From Stutzerimonas decontaminans (lineage in GTDB: Bacteria > Pseudomonadota > Gammaproteobacteria > Pseudomonadales > Pseudomonadaceae): DNA of 64,000 nucleotides. Positions 34,946 through 44,116 of this stretch are shown in pieces. The first letter of the stretch is position 1. The number at the start of each line of letters is the position of its first letter. The stretch spans positions 1,364,001 to 1,428,000 of the forward strand of contig NZ_CP007509.1 of assembly GCF_000661915.1 (NCBI RefSeq), written 5' to 3'. The position numbers and the translations under genes are program-made. A model generated the notes under the pieces. That model was not told the DNA's origin, searched no databases, and worked only from the letters and a program-made list of their open reading frames with translations.

Positions 34946-36253
34946 ATGTCTCGATTCTCTCGTCCATCGGCTTCGGCGCTAGGCCGCTTTCTGCAACTGG
35001 GCGGCACCGGCGCGCGCATTGCCGGCAACCTGCTGGTGCAGCGCATCACCCCGGGCAAGGCGCGTATCGACTGGGTGCCGGTCGGCGAGCTGCTCGGCGA
35101 TGCGCTTGGGCAGATGAAGGGTCCGGTGCTGAAGCTCGGTCAGCAGGCCTCGCAATGGCAGGATCTGCTGCCTGATCCGATCAGCGCCGCGCTGGCGCGC
35201 TTGCAGAATCAGGTGCCCTCGCTGCCGTTCGACGCACTGCAAGCCAATCTGCAGCGCGTCTACGACGGCAGCCTGTACGAACTGTTCGAGTCCATCGAGC
35301 CTGAGCCATCGGCGGCTGCCTCACTGGGTCAGGTCCACCGCGCCCGGGATCGTCAGGGCAGGGCGCTGATCATCAAGATCCAGTATCCCGGCATCCGCGC
35401 CATCTGCGATGCCGATCTGCGCCAGCTGCGTCGCCTAATGCCGCTCGGGCGCCTGTTCGGTACGCCGCCCGCGCGCCTCGATGCGGTCTATATCGAGCTG
35501 CAACGGGCGATCGCCGAGGAGCTCGACTACGACGCAGAGCGCGCCAATCTCGAAGCCTTTCGTGAACACTTCGAAAGCTGGCCGGGCATCCGCATACCCT
35601 ATGCCGCGGGCGAACTTTGCCGGCCCGGTGTGCTGGTGATGGAAGATCTGCCCGGCCGCTCCATGGCCGAGGTCGATCAGGCCCCGGCGGAAGTGCGTCA
35701 GCGCCTGGCAGAAAACCTGTGCGCATGGCTGGCCGAGCAGGCATTCGGTCTGCAACGGCTGCATACTGATCCGCATCCCGGCAACCTGGCCTGGACCAAG
35801 TCTGGCGAGCTGGTGGTCTACGATTTCGGCAGCGTGCTGCGTCTGGAGCCACGCTTGCTGGCCGGCTACGTGCAGATATTCGAAGCGCTGCGCAGCACCT
35901 CCAGCGAGGCGTTGGAGTCCGGCTTCCAGATGCTCGGCGGTCGCCAGCCGGGCAGTGCGCCGCCCCATGGGCTGTACCGGCGCATCCACCTGATGCTGCA
36001 CCCGCTGCTGCAAGCCGGCGCGCAATGGGACTTCCGCGAGGCGGCGCTGCATCAACGGCTGTCCGAGTTGTTCCCCTTGATGATGTCCGCACTCGGCAGT
36101 CTGCAACCGGCTTCGGGCACCCTGCTGATCAATCGCACGCTGGAGGGCCATTACTGGAACCTCTACCGGCTCGGCGCCTGCCTGCCCATCGCCGATCTAC
36201 TTGCCGAGCATATCGAGCGCTGGCGCGGCGAAGCCGGTGTTCGTCGACCTTAA
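34946..36253 (+). CDS. UbiB/ABC1-family atypical kinase-like protein
   Basis: 435 residues from ATG 34946. Family motifs: KxGQ in GPVLKLGQQASQ, the Ala-rich loop SAAASLGQVHRA, ATP-binding Lys in IKIQYPGI, the catalytic HTDPHPGN and DFGS for metal binding. ABC1/UbiB proteins act in ubiquinone metabolism as ATPases rather than classical kinases. Unlike E. coli UbiB, no C-terminal membrane helix pair is evident, so it is a paralogue, not certainly the ubi gene. It is followed 14 bp later by an SDR gene. Confidence 0.88.
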   Translation: MSRFSRPSASALGRFLQLGGTGARIAGNLLVQRITPGKARIDWVPVGELLGDALGQMKGPVLKLGQQASQWQDLLPDPISAALARLQNQVPSLPFDALQANLQRVYDGSLYELFESIEPEPSAAASLGQVHRARDRQGRALIIKIQYPGIRAICDADLRQLRRLMPLGRLFGTPPARLDAVYIELQRAIAEELDYDAERANLEAFREHFESWPGIRIPYAAGELCRPGVLVMEDLPGRSMAEVDQAPAEVRQRLAENLCAWLAEQAFGLQRLHTDPHPGNLAWTKSGELVVYDFGSVLRLEPRLLAGYVQIFEALRSTSSEALESGFQMLGGRQPGSAPPHGLYRRIHLMLHPLLQAGAQWDFREAALHQRLSELFPLMMSALGSLQPASGTLLINRTLEGHYWNLYRLGACLPIADLLAEHIERWRGEAGVRRP

Positions 36254-36267
36254 AGCTGGAGATCGTC

Positions 36268-36969
36268 ATGCCGTTGGACTCATTCCCCGAAGGGTTTCGC
36301 GCGCTGGTCATCGGCGCATCCGGTGGCATCGGCGCCGCGCTGGTCGATGCCTTGCGCAGCGATCCGCGCTGCGCGTCGGTCATCGCCTTGAGTCGTTCAT
36401 CCGAGCCGGCTCTCGACCTGAGCGATCCCGCCAGCATCGAACAGGCCGCGGCCAGCGTGGCGGGGCAGGGGCCGTTTCACCTGATCATCAACGCCGCCGG
36501 CGTGCTGCACGGTGGCGACTTCATGCCAGAGAAGCGCCTGGCCGATCTCAACCAGGCGCAGCTGCTCGCCACCTTCCAAATCAACACCTTCGGCCCGTCC
36601 ATGCTGCTACGTCACTTCAGCGGGCTGCTCGACCGCCAGCGCGGCGTGCTCGCCATGCTCTCGGCCAAGGTCGGCAGCATCGGCGACAACCGCCTCGGCG
36701 GCTGGTACAGCTACCGCGCCTCCAAGGCTGCGCTGAACATGCTGCTCAAGACTGCTTCCATCGAAGTCCGCCGCAGCCAGCCGAATGCGGTGCTGCTGGC
36801 GCTGCATCCGGGCACGGTTAATTCACGGCTGTCACATCCATTCCGCGGTGCGGAGATCGGCCGGCCCGCAGCCGACGCAGCGCAGGATTTGTTGCGGGTG
36901 ATCGACAGCCTGGGGCCGGAGGCGAGCGGTGGGTTCTATGCGTATAGCGGGGAGGGGTTGCCGTGGTAG
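36268..36969 (+). CDS. SDR-family oxidoreductase (CsgA/C-factor-like)
   Basis: 233 residues from ATG 36268, 14 bp after the UbiB gene, so probably one operon. The nucleotide motif is IGASGGIG, followed by INAAGVLHGG and the catalytic pair in YSYRASKAALNM (Tyr and Lys). LSAKVGSIGDN precedes it with the Ser. This is the pattern of the C-factor-like SDRs related to Myxococcus CsgA (unrelated to curli CsgA). The substrate is unknown. Confidence 0.88.
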   Translation: MPLDSFPEGFRALVIGASGGIGAALVDALRSDPRCASVIALSRSSEPALDLSDPASIEQAAASVAGQGPFHLIINAAGVLHGGDFMPEKRLADLNQAQLLATFQINTFGPSMLLRHFSGLLDRQRGVLAMLSAKVGSIGDNRLGGWYSYRASKAALNMLLKTASIEVRRSQPNAVLLALHPGTVNSRLSHPFRGAEIGRPAADAAQDLLRVIDSLGPEASGGFYAYSGEGLPW

Positions 36970-37147
36970 CGCCGGGCCTGCCTGGCAGGAAACGGCGTTC
37001 AGCGCGCAGCTAGACACCGCTACAGCCAAGCCGCGTGACCCGCAAACGCCCCGCTGCGCACCTACGCCTCGTCCCTATTGTCTATGTTGGTGATAACCGC
37101 CCAGCCATCGCGGGGCGGCGGTGACCACAAGAATAAGGATGAGCACG

Positions 37148-38821
37148 ATGCGTTTGCTTCAGATCAGCAGGTTGACCCTTGGCGTGGCGATCGTCGCCAC
37201 GGGCCACATCGCCCACGGCGCGCTTCTGGAAGGCGGGGCGGTCGCCGCACCCGACGAGTACAGCGCCAAGGTGGCCGCCCAGGTGCTCAAGGCCGGCGGC
37301 AACGCGGTGGATGCCGCAGTGGCGACCGCCTTCACCTTGGCCGTCACCTACCCCGAGGCGGGCAATATCGGCGGTGGTGGCTTCATGACGCTGTATATCG
37401 AGGGCAAGCCGTACTTTCTGGACTACCGGGAGGTCGCGCCCAAGGCCGCCAGCAAGACCATGTACCTCGACGACAAGGGCGAGGTGATCGAGAACCTGAG
37501 CCTGGTTGGCGCCAAGGCGTCCGGCGTGCCTGGCACCGTGTTGGGCATGTGGGAGGCGCACCAGCGCTTCGGCAAGTTGCCCTGGAGCGAACTCATCACC
37601 CCGGCGGTCGGCTATGCCCGTGAGGGCTTCACGGTGGCCGACCAGCAGTTCCAGTACCGCGAGGACGCCATCGGGCTGTTCAACGGTACGACCGACTTCG
37701 AGGATTACTTCGGCGCCATGAAGGCGGGTTCCACCTTCCGCCAGCCGGAGCTGGCCGAGACGCTGGAGCGCATCGCCGACAAGGGGCCTGACGACTTCTA
37801 CAAAGGTAAGACCGCTGAGCTGCTGGTGGCGCAGATGCAGCGTGACGACGGGCTCATCACCAAGGAGGACCTGGCCGACTACCGCGTCAAATGGCGCGAG
37901 CCGATGCGTGTCGACTGGCAGGGCAACAGCCTCTATACCGCGCCACTGCCCAGCTCCGGTGGCATCGCACTGGCGCAGCTGATCGGCATGAAGGAGCAGC
38001 GCGCCGCCGACTTCAAGGGCGTCGAGCTGAACTCGGCACGCTACATCCACCTGCTCGCCGAAATTGAAAAACGCGTCTTTGCCGACCGTGCCGACTACCT
38101 CGGCGACCCGGACTATTCCGACGTGCCGGTCGCGAAGCTGACCTCGCCTGACTACCTGAAGCAGCGTGCCGCCGAGATCAATCCCACGGCCATCTCCGAA
38201 ACCGAGAAGGTGCACCCGGGCCTCGAACCGCGGCAGACGACCCACTTCTCCATCGTCGACGCCGACGGCAATGCAGTCAGCAACACCTACACCCTCAACC
38301 TGGACTACGGCAGCGGCGTGGTGGTCAAGGGCGCCGGCTTCCTGCTCAACAACGAGATGGACGACTTCAGCGCCAAGCCAGGCGTTGCCAATGCCTTCGG
38401 TGTGGTGGGCAGCGACGCCAACGCCATCGAACCGGGCAAGCGCATGCTGTCGTCCATGAGCCCGAGCATCGTCACCCGCGACGGCAAGGTCAGCCTGGTG
38501 CTCGGTACGCCGGGCGGCTCGCGCATCTTCACCTCGATCTTCCAGGTGCTGAACAACGTCTACGACTTCGACATGCCGCTGGAAAAAGCCGTGGCCGCGC
38601 AACGCGTGCACCATCAGCTGCTGCCGAAGGACACCATCTACTACGACGCCCACGCGCCGTTGACCGGCAAGGTCGCCGACGAGCTGAAAGCCATGGGCTA
38701 CACGCTCGAGGATCAGGGCTGGCTGATGGGTGATATCCAGGCGATACGCGTCGACGGCACCCGCTTGCAGACCGGGTCCGACCCGCGTGGGCGTGGCGTT
38801 GGGATGGTCGTTAAACCCTGA
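37148..38821 (+). CDS. ggt: gamma-glutamyltransferase
   Basis: 557 residues. A signal peptide (MRLLQISRLTLGVAIVATGHIAHG) directs it to the periplasm, where it cleaves and transfers the gamma-glutamyl group of glutathione. The precursor self-cleaves before the nucleophile in RQTTHFSIVD: the first Thr (about residue 364) becomes the N-terminus of the small subunit. Other motifs: GNAVDAAVATAF, GNIGGGGFM and the late GTPGGSRIFTS. Start ATG 37148 has AAGGA with an 8-base spacer. The length is usual for the family. Confidence 0.93.
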   Translation: MRLLQISRLTLGVAIVATGHIAHGALLEGGAVAAPDEYSAKVAAQVLKAGGNAVDAAVATAFTLAVTYPEAGNIGGGGFMTLYIEGKPYFLDYREVAPKAASKTMYLDDKGEVIENLSLVGAKASGVPGTVLGMWEAHQRFGKLPWSELITPAVGYAREGFTVADQQFQYREDAIGLFNGTTDFEDYFGAMKAGSTFRQPELAETLERIADKGPDDFYKGKTAELLVAQMQRDDGLITKEDLADYRVKWREPMRVDWQGNSLYTAPLPSSGGIALAQLIGMKEQRAADFKGVELNSARYIHLLAEIEKRVFADRADYLGDPDYSDVPVAKLTSPDYLKQRAAEINPTAISETEKVHPGLEPRQTTHFSIVDADGNAVSNTYTLNLDYGSGVVVKGAGFLLNNEMDDFSAKPGVANAFGVVGSDANAIEPGKRMLSSMSPSIVTRDGKVSLVLGTPGGSRIFTSIFQVLNNVYDFDMPLEKAVAAQRVHHQLLPKDTIYYDAHAPLTGKVADELKAMGYTLEDQGWLMGDIQAIRVDGTRLQTGSDPRGRGVGMVVKP

Positions 38822-38951
38822 TGGGCGAGGGGGAGAGCAAGCGGAGGGGATCGCTGCGGTCTTGTGAAGCGTCATGCGCCGCAGCGGGCTGCGGCGCATG
38901 AGGCTCAGCTTTCAACGCCGCACATGGGCTGTGCGGCATCGAGCGGGACGC

Positions 38952-39344
38952 TTACTGCGGGCGGTAGATGGCGCACAGCTTATTGCCGTCAGGGTCGCGC
39001 ACATAGCTGAGGTGCATCGCGCCGAGGCTGGATTCGCGCAGTCCTGGCGGGTCCTCACAGGTCGTCCCGCCATGGGCGACGCCTACATCGTGAAACGCCT
39101 TGACCTGCTCGGCCGAGCTGCACTTGAAGCCAATCGTGCCGCCGTTGGCGACGGTCGCTTCCTCGCCGTTGATCGGCTCGGTTACACCGAACAGGCTGCC
39201 GTCGTGACGGTAGAACAGGCGCGTATGCCCGGACGGCGCCACATTGCGCAGCGGCTCGCCAGCGCCGAGTACGCCGAGCACGGCATCGTAGAACCGCTTC
39301 GACCGTTCAATATCATTCGAACCGACCATTACATGGTTGAGCAT
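38952..39344 (-). CDS. VOC-family (glyoxalase/dioxygenase superfamily) protein
   Basis: 130 residues of one VOC module: MLNHVMVGSNDIERSKRFYDAVL at the start (cut here as HVMVGSNDIERSKRFYD) and SYVRDPDGNKLCAIY at the end. The His and the final acidic strand needed for metal binding are not all obvious. The substrate is unknown. It lies next to the insertion element at 39477. Confidence 0.82.
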   Translation of the reverse strand: MLNHVMVGSNDIERSKRFYDAVLGVLGAGEPLRNVAPSGHTRLFYRHDGSLFGVTEPINGEEATVANGGTIGFKCSSAEQVKAFHDVGVAHGGTTCEDPPGLRESSLGAMHLSYVRDPDGNKLCAIYRPQ

Positions 39345-39480
39345 GGGGGCCTCGCTAGGTGGTTGGGGTTATGCGGTTATGGAGCAGGCACTCTAGCATT
39401 GGGAGGAATAGGGGGGGCAAGCGGTGGGTTGGGCGGTGAGCGCGGATGTTCGAGCCGAAGGTCAGAGGCTACTTTCGGCC

Positions 39481-39499
39481 GATTCTGTTGAAAAAGTAG
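39481..39499 (+). repeat. left terminal inverted repeat of the IS
   Basis: GATTCTGTTGAAAAAGTAG, identical to the complement of 41069-41087. Complementarity continues imperfectly outward, because the target is itself palindromic. Confidence 0.85.
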
Positions 39500-39556
39500 C
39501 GACCTCCCCATGCCGTTGGCAAAATTGCTTTGTCAGCGGGCGTGGAGGCGAACAGC

Positions 39557-40927
39557 ATGATGGGACAGTTACCGGGAGGACAGCAGCGCCTGTTCTACTC
39601 GTTCAATCTCGAAGATCACGTCCCGGCCCAACATCTCCTGCGCAGCATCGACCAGTGCCTGGATCTCAGTGATCTGCGCGCCTATCTGGCGGATTTCTAT
39701 AGCCCCATCGGGCGTCCCTCGATTGACCCGGAATTGATGGTGCGCATGCTGGTCGTCGGCTACTGCTATGGCATTCGTTCCGAGCGGCGATTGTGCGAAG
39801 AGGTGCACCTGAACCTGGCCTATCGCTGGTTCTGCCGGCTGGGTCTGGAAGACGAAGTACCTAATCACTCGACCTTCTCGAAGAATCGCCATGGCCGTTT
39901 CCGTGACAGCGATCTGTTCCGCTGGTTGTTCAATGAAGTGCTGCGGCGCTGCATGGCAGCCGGCCTAGTCAAGGGCGAAGGTTTCGCCGTCGACGCCAGC
40001 ATCATCAAGGCGGATGCCAGCCGGCAACGTGGGGTGGTGGGAGATGAAGTCGATTGGAGCGATCCAAAGCTCAGCAGCCGCGCCGTGCGCGAGTACCTCG
40101 AAGCACTTGATGAAGATGCGTTGGCTGAGGCTCTTCCCAAGAAGATTTCGCTCACCGATCCTCAGTCCCGTTGGACAGCAGCACCAGGCGGCCCGGCCTT
40201 CTTTGCCTACTCCACAAATTACCTGATCGACACTGAGCACGGTGTGATCATGGATGTGGAAGCGACCCCGGCGCACCGTACCACCGAAGTCGACTCGACC
40301 AGGACGATGGTCGAGCGTGTCGAAGCGCAGTTCGACCTCACACCGGAACGCCTCATCGGCGACACCGCCTATGGCACTGCCCCGATGCTGGCCTGGATGG
40401 TCGAAGAGAAGGACATCGAGCCGCATGTGCCGGTGTGGGACAAGACTGAGCGCAAGGACGACAGTCTCTCCAGTAACGACTTCCACTGGAATCAGGAAGC
40501 CAATGAATATCGCTGCCCAACCGGCAAACCGCTACGCAGTGAATGGCGCGCCTTCACCCAGAAAAGATCGCGGGTAACCAAGGCCAACACCATCATCTAC
40601 CGCTCCAGCCAAACCGACTGCGTCACCTGTCCGTTGAAAGCGAAATGCTGCCCCAACACACCGAATCGGAAGATCGTTCGCAGCATCCATGAGGCTGCCC
40701 GCGATGTGGCTCGACGCATCGCCAAGACACCGGAATACCTCGTCTCACGTTGCGAACGGAAGAAGGTGGAGATGCTTTTCGCCCATCTTAAACGGATCAT
40801 GAAACTCGACCGTTTACGACTGCGTGGCCTGACAGGCGCCACTGACGAATTCACCATGGCTGCGATGGTGCAGAACCTGCGCCGCATGGCCAAGCTTTTG
40901 CCTCAAGGGCCACCGCTCACGGGATAG
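39557..40927 (+). CDS. IS1182-family DDE transposase
   Basis: 456 residues, starting at the tandem ATGs 39557/39560 with GGAGG nearby. The N-terminus matches the IS1182 pattern (FYSFNLEDHVPAQHLLR, RPSIDPELMVRMLVVGY, NHSTFSKNRHGRF). Acidic positions of the catalytic core are in FAVDASIIKAD and RLIGDTAYGTAP, with a Glu near the C-terminus in ERKKVEMLFAHLKR. A CPLKAKCCPN cluster may bind zinc. The frame is complete, with no frameshift. Confidence 0.92.
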   Translation: MMGQLPGGQQRLFYSFNLEDHVPAQHLLRSIDQCLDLSDLRAYLADFYSPIGRPSIDPELMVRMLVVGYCYGIRSERRLCEEVHLNLAYRWFCRLGLEDEVPNHSTFSKNRHGRFRDSDLFRWLFNEVLRRCMAAGLVKGEGFAVDASIIKADASRQRGVVGDEVDWSDPKLSSRAVREYLEALDEDALAEALPKKISLTDPQSRWTAAPGGPAFFAYSTNYLIDTEHGVIMDVEATPAHRTTEVDSTRTMVERVEAQFDLTPERLIGDTAYGTAPMLAWMVEEKDIEPHVPVWDKTERKDDSLSSNDFHWNQEANEYRCPTGKPLRSEWRAFTQKRSRVTKANTIIYRSSQTDCVTCPLKAKCCPNTPNRKIVRSIHEAARDVARRIAKTPEYLVSRCERKKVEMLFAHLKRIMKLDRLRLRGLTGATDEFTMAAMVQNLRRMAKLLPQGPPLTG

Positions 40928-41068
40928 GTACGCCTGTGGCGAGCAGAAACCCTCGAATTAACCCTCAAACCTGAGCAAGGACGCTCAGTGAAACGCCGAA
41001 AGGTAACTTGAAGTGGCTTGCAGCCACTTCGACAGCAGGTACATCCGACCGCCTTGCTGCCGCTAAAC

Positions 41069-41087
41069 CTACTTTTTCAACAGAATC
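41069..41087 (-). repeat. right terminal inverted repeat of the IS
   Basis: CTACTTTTTCAACAGAATC, the perfect complement of the left end at 39481-39499. Confidence 0.85.
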
Positions 41088-41091
41088 GGCC

Positions 41092-41399
41092 AAAAGCAGC
41101 CATTCGAATGTGCCTGGGAAGTCAGGGGGCGATTCAGCCCGAGGGCATTTGCCGTGCTATCGATGGTCAGCGACTGCGTGAGTTTCTACTCACAGAGTAG
41201 AACCAGTAAAAGGATATTCTTAATTAATGATTGTTCGACTAAATGGACTAAGAGCTGTCCATTTTTACGATCTTTTTTGTCGTTAATGTGTAGATAAAAT
41301 CATCTCTAACCATAGCTTTTCGCCGTTATTGGCATTATTGTCCTGCTGATTAGCAGGGCTGCATACTGGCCCTCACACAGTGAACTGGGGAGTTCTTCC
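41092..41399. other. AT-rich region between the IS and the autotransporter-like gene
   Basis: 308 bp, notably richer in A+T than its surroundings from about 41210 to 41340. It contains a hairpin CCTGCT-gatt-AGCAGG at 41342-41357, about 40 bp before the gene start. It is the likely promoter and leader of the autotransporter-like gene. No gene was seen. Confidence 0.55.
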
Positions 41400-42749
41400 A
41401 TGCGCCATCTCAAAGCGCTGCTTTCGGGCGGTCTTGTCGTCAGTGCCTGCCTTGCCAATGTGTATCCGACCCAGGCGCAGGCCGTACCTGATGAGCGGCC
41501 GACGGTGGTCGTAAGCTATGGCGGAAGTACCTATTCCATCAGCTCTCAATTCGTCAATTACACCGACTATTCGTCTCTGCTGGAGTCGCAGCCCTGGTGG
41601 GGTAATACGAGTTTGTCGAATGCCTTGGCAGGGCTTGTAGGAACGTCGGCAGGGTACTATCAGTCAGGCGGTGGGCTTGGGATTTTGTTCGCTTATGGGA
41701 TTAGCGGTTCTAATGTGTCCATTGACTATTTCAACGGTAGTGGAACAACTAATTGTCCGAGTTCTTGTCCCACTCTAAGTAGCAATTATTATTATGCAAT
41801 CATCAACCAGCTGGTCACCCTGCAAACCATGGCTGCCAGCCTGGAGTCCACGTCGTCTGGCGTGAACGCGTTGAATTCCAACCTGAGCATGATGATCAAC
41901 GGCGCCCATAGTCGGCCGTTGGGTCGCCTGGTTGAGCCGGGGCAAAGCACCTTCTGGGCGGCGGGAGACTGGGGTCGTGACGATCACGGTAATCGATCGG
42001 GCAATGGCGGTCTTGCAGAGATCGGTGTCGGGCGCAACTTGGGCTTTGCGCAGATCAACCTCTCCCTTGGCCAGACTCATGCCAAGCAGGATCTGATCTA
42101 CAACGGTGAGGTCAAGAGCGACGGCCGTTACCTGATGCTGGAAGGCATCATTCCGTTGACTCAGGTCGAAGGTCTGTATGCGACTCTCGGCGCTTATGGC
42201 CACTGGGGTGAAGTTGATATTCACCGTGGCTATTTCAATATGAGCGCCCTGGATTCCTCCAAGGCCAGCCCGGATACCGAAACCTGGGGCGTGCGTGCGC
42301 GTCTGGACTGGCAGAGCGCTCTTAGCGTGGCCAATACCGGCATCAGCCCCTATGTCGATCTGAGTTACAGCAGCAGCCACATGGAAAGCTATACCGAAGA
42401 GGGCGGTGGCTTACCGGCGCGTTTCGATGGCCGTACCGACGACCGTACCGAGGCACGCCTGGGCTTCAATACCCAGACGCCGCTGCCATTCATTTCCGGC
42501 TACAACTTCGTGACCAATCTGGAAGCGGCTCATCGCTTCGATAAGAACAGTGCTGGTGTTAACGGTGCTGTTGATGGCTACTTCACCTTCAACCTGCCGG
42601 GTGAGGATGTGACCAACGACTGGCTGAAAGCGGGCGTGGGGGTCGAAGGCGAAGCCGGTCCGGGCAAGCTGTCGCTGATGCTCAACGGTACGACCCAGAG
42701 TGAAATGCCCAACTTCTGGGTGGCCACCTCGTATCAGCTGCCGTTCTAA
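41400..42749 (+). CDS. autotransporter-like outer-membrane beta-barrel protein
   Basis: 449 residues with signal peptide (RHLKALLSGGLVVSACLANVYPTQAQA). The N-terminal about 125 residues are Ser/Thr/Tyr/Gly-rich and include a Cys pair in TNCPSSCPTL. A helical linker follows, then alternating amphipathic strands rich in Gly and aromatics to the C-terminal NFWVATSYQLPF, which ends in Phe as outer-membrane barrels do. This fits the type V autotransporter barrel with a very short passenger. The 5' half uses more A/T-ending codons than neighbours, and an IS lies just upstream. Confidence 0.75.
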   Translation: MRHLKALLSGGLVVSACLANVYPTQAQAVPDERPTVVVSYGGSTYSISSQFVNYTDYSSLLESQPWWGNTSLSNALAGLVGTSAGYYQSGGGLGILFAYGISGSNVSIDYFNGSGTTNCPSSCPTLSSNYYYAIINQLVTLQTMAASLESTSSGVNALNSNLSMMINGAHSRPLGRLVEPGQSTFWAAGDWGRDDHGNRSGNGGLAEIGVGRNLGFAQINLSLGQTHAKQDLIYNGEVKSDGRYLMLEGIIPLTQVEGLYATLGAYGHWGEVDIHRGYFNMSALDSSKASPDTETWGVRARLDWQSALSVANTGISPYVDLSYSSSHMESYTEEGGGLPARFDGRTDDRTEARLGFNTQTPLPFISGYNFVTNLEAAHRFDKNSAGVNGAVDGYFTFNLPGEDVTNDWLKAGVGVEGEAGPGKLSLMLNGTTQSEMPNFWVATSYQLPF

Positions 42750-42763
42750 GCCATGTTGAAGCT

Positions 42764-42798
42764 ACGCAGTGGGACCACCTATTCAGGCGCCACTGCGT
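42764..42798. terminator. hairpin after the autotransporter-like gene
   Basis: ACGCAGTGG (42764-42772) pairs perfectly with CCACTGCGT (42790-42798), 14 bases after the stop. There is no T-run, so it may be a weak terminator. Confidence 0.45.
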
Positions 42799-42835
42799 TG
42801 CTGCAGAGCTACGCAGCCTAGGGTTGTTGACGCGG

Positions 42836-43040
42836 CTACGCCGACTCGTCGATAGACCCCAGCTGCTTTTTGCAGAAGTCGACTAACAACTGGGCCGGTT
42901 TGGTTAGGTGCGATCGCTTGATCCAGGCGGCTACTAGGCCGGATCCCGTGACGTCTTCGACTATGTCCACGCAGACCACGTGTTTGCCATCGTAGGTGAT
43001 GTCCGACTGCGGGCGTGTGACCAGTACGGAGACGCCGAAG
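42836..43040 (-). pseudogene. C-terminal remnant of a LysR-type regulator
   Basis: About 68 codons from FGVSVLVTRPQSDITYD to the stop at 42836 read like the end of a LysR effector domain (DIVEDVTGSGLVAAWIKRSH, then a final helix). The DNA-binding and first effector halves are missing, and upstream the frame runs into the palindromic repeat at 43070-43095. It appears to be a truncated gene. An alternative is a small independent ORF, which I think less likely. Confidence 0.5.
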
Positions 43041-43069
43041 TGAATAGTCCCACCTTTCGTAGACGCTGG

Positions 43070-43095
43070 ATGACCGCTTCTGGCCGAAAGCAGCC
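43070..43095 (-). repeat. uninterrupted copy of the palindrome targeted by the IS
   Basis: On the minus strand it reads GGCTGCTTTCGGCCAGAAGC followed by GGTCAT. It matches the rebuilt empty site of the IS (GGCTACTTTCGGCCAAAAGC then AGCCAT) at all but a few positions. Confidence 0.65.
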
Positions 43096-43106
43096 AGCCT
43101 CTATTT

Positions 43107-44003
43107 CTAACCCAACCCTGGCAAACCCCTCTCCAACTTCGGACAAGCCCACTCCACAAACGCCCGCACCCTTGGCGATAGCTGCAAGGCGTGCGGGTAG
43201 ACCAGTTGGATCGGCAGGTCCTTCGGTTCGTAATCCCTGAGCACTCTTACCAGACGACCATCAGCCAGTTCATCGGCGACCTGATAGTGCATCAGCCGCG
43301 TGATGCCTAGGCCTTGCACGCAGGCCAGACTGGCGGTGCGGATCTGGTTGCAGGTCAGGCGTGGGGTGATTTCTTCGGCCTGTTCCTTTTCGCCGTGGCG
43401 GTAGTACCAGTGGCGGCCCTGGGCGGCGAAGAGGATGCAGGCGTGGTCCTCCAGTGCTGCGGGGGTGCCGATGGCGGGAGCGGTGCTCAGGTAGTCCGGG
43501 CTGGCGCAGGTGACCAGCCGGGTGCTGCCGATCTGTCGGGCGACCATGGCTGAGTCGGGCAGGTGGCCGATGCGCAGGGCGAGGTCGAGACGTTCGTCGA
43601 GCAGCGGGACGATCTGGTCGCTCAGGTTCAGCTCGACGCGGATCTCTGCATGTTCCTTGAGAAATTCATTCACCAGCGGCGCGACGTAACGCTGGCCGAA
43701 CTCCACTGGCGCGGTGATGCGCAGCAGGCCGCGGACGGCGCCGTCGCTGGCTTCCAGGCGCTGCTCCATGTCGGCGAAGTCCGCCAGCATGCGCCTGCTC
43801 CAGGCCAGGTATTCCGCGCCCTCGTCGGTGAGGGCCATGCGCCGGGTGCTGCGGTTCAGCAGGCGCACGCCGAGTTGGCGTTCCAGCGCGGCCAGTGAGC
43901 GCACCACCGATGCCACGGATTGCCCGGTGGCATCGGCGGCCGAGCTCAGGCTGCCGTTGTCGACGATGCGAACGAAGCTGGCCATTGCTTTGAGCTTGTC
44001 CAT
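43107..44003 (-). CDS. LysR-family transcriptional regulator
   Basis: 298 residues. The N-terminal HTH is MASFVRIVDNGSLSSAADATG and the following helix (FVRIVDNGSLSSAADATG). The rest is the effector-binding domain of the CrgA/DsdC-like group (RLLNRSTRRMALTDEGAEYL). Start ATG 44003 has AGGGG upstream; GTG at 44009 is an alternative. It is divergent from the VOC-GST pair, 113 bp away, and is the likely regulator of that pair. Confidence 0.88.
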   Translation of the reverse strand: MDKLKAMASFVRIVDNGSLSSAADATGQSVASVVRSLAALERQLGVRLLNRSTRRMALTDEGAEYLAWSRRMLADFADMEQRLEASDGAVRGLLRITAPVEFGQRYVAPLVNEFLKEHAEIRVELNLSDQIVPLLDERLDLALRIGHLPDSAMVARQIGSTRLVTCASPDYLSTAPAIGTPAALEDHACILFAAQGRHWYYRHGEKEQAEEITPRLTCNQIRTASLACVQGLGITRLMHYQVADELADGRLVRVLRDYEPKDLPIQLVYPHALQLSPRVRAFVEWACPKLERGLPGLG

Positions 44004-44116
44004 TGCCACCCCTGGATTTGTGCGATTGCTGCATAGATGTTGTCAGGCCCGCGGCATAGGTGAAACCCGCGTGGCGGCTGACACTTCAGGGACTGAGGTC
44101 TCTTGGAGTTTCGCAC

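Larger units (their letters stand above)
39477..41091 (+). mobile_element. IS1182-like insertion sequence
   Basis: It contains the transposase gene at 39557-40927 and ends in perfect 19-bp inverted repeats, GATTCTGTTGAAAAAGTAG at 39481-39499 and its complement at 41069-41087. GGCC flanks both ends (39477-39480 and 41088-41091) and is best read as a 4-bp target duplication. Removing the element joins GGCTACTTTC to GGCC to AAAAGCAGCC, an imperfect palindrome that occurs uninterrupted at 43070-43095. The transposase frame is intact, so the element may be active. Confidence 0.85.

Noticed and set aside
37082..38899. Long minus-strand open frame across ggt
   Set aside because: It is the complement of ggt, which has the catalytic Thr motif and signal peptide.
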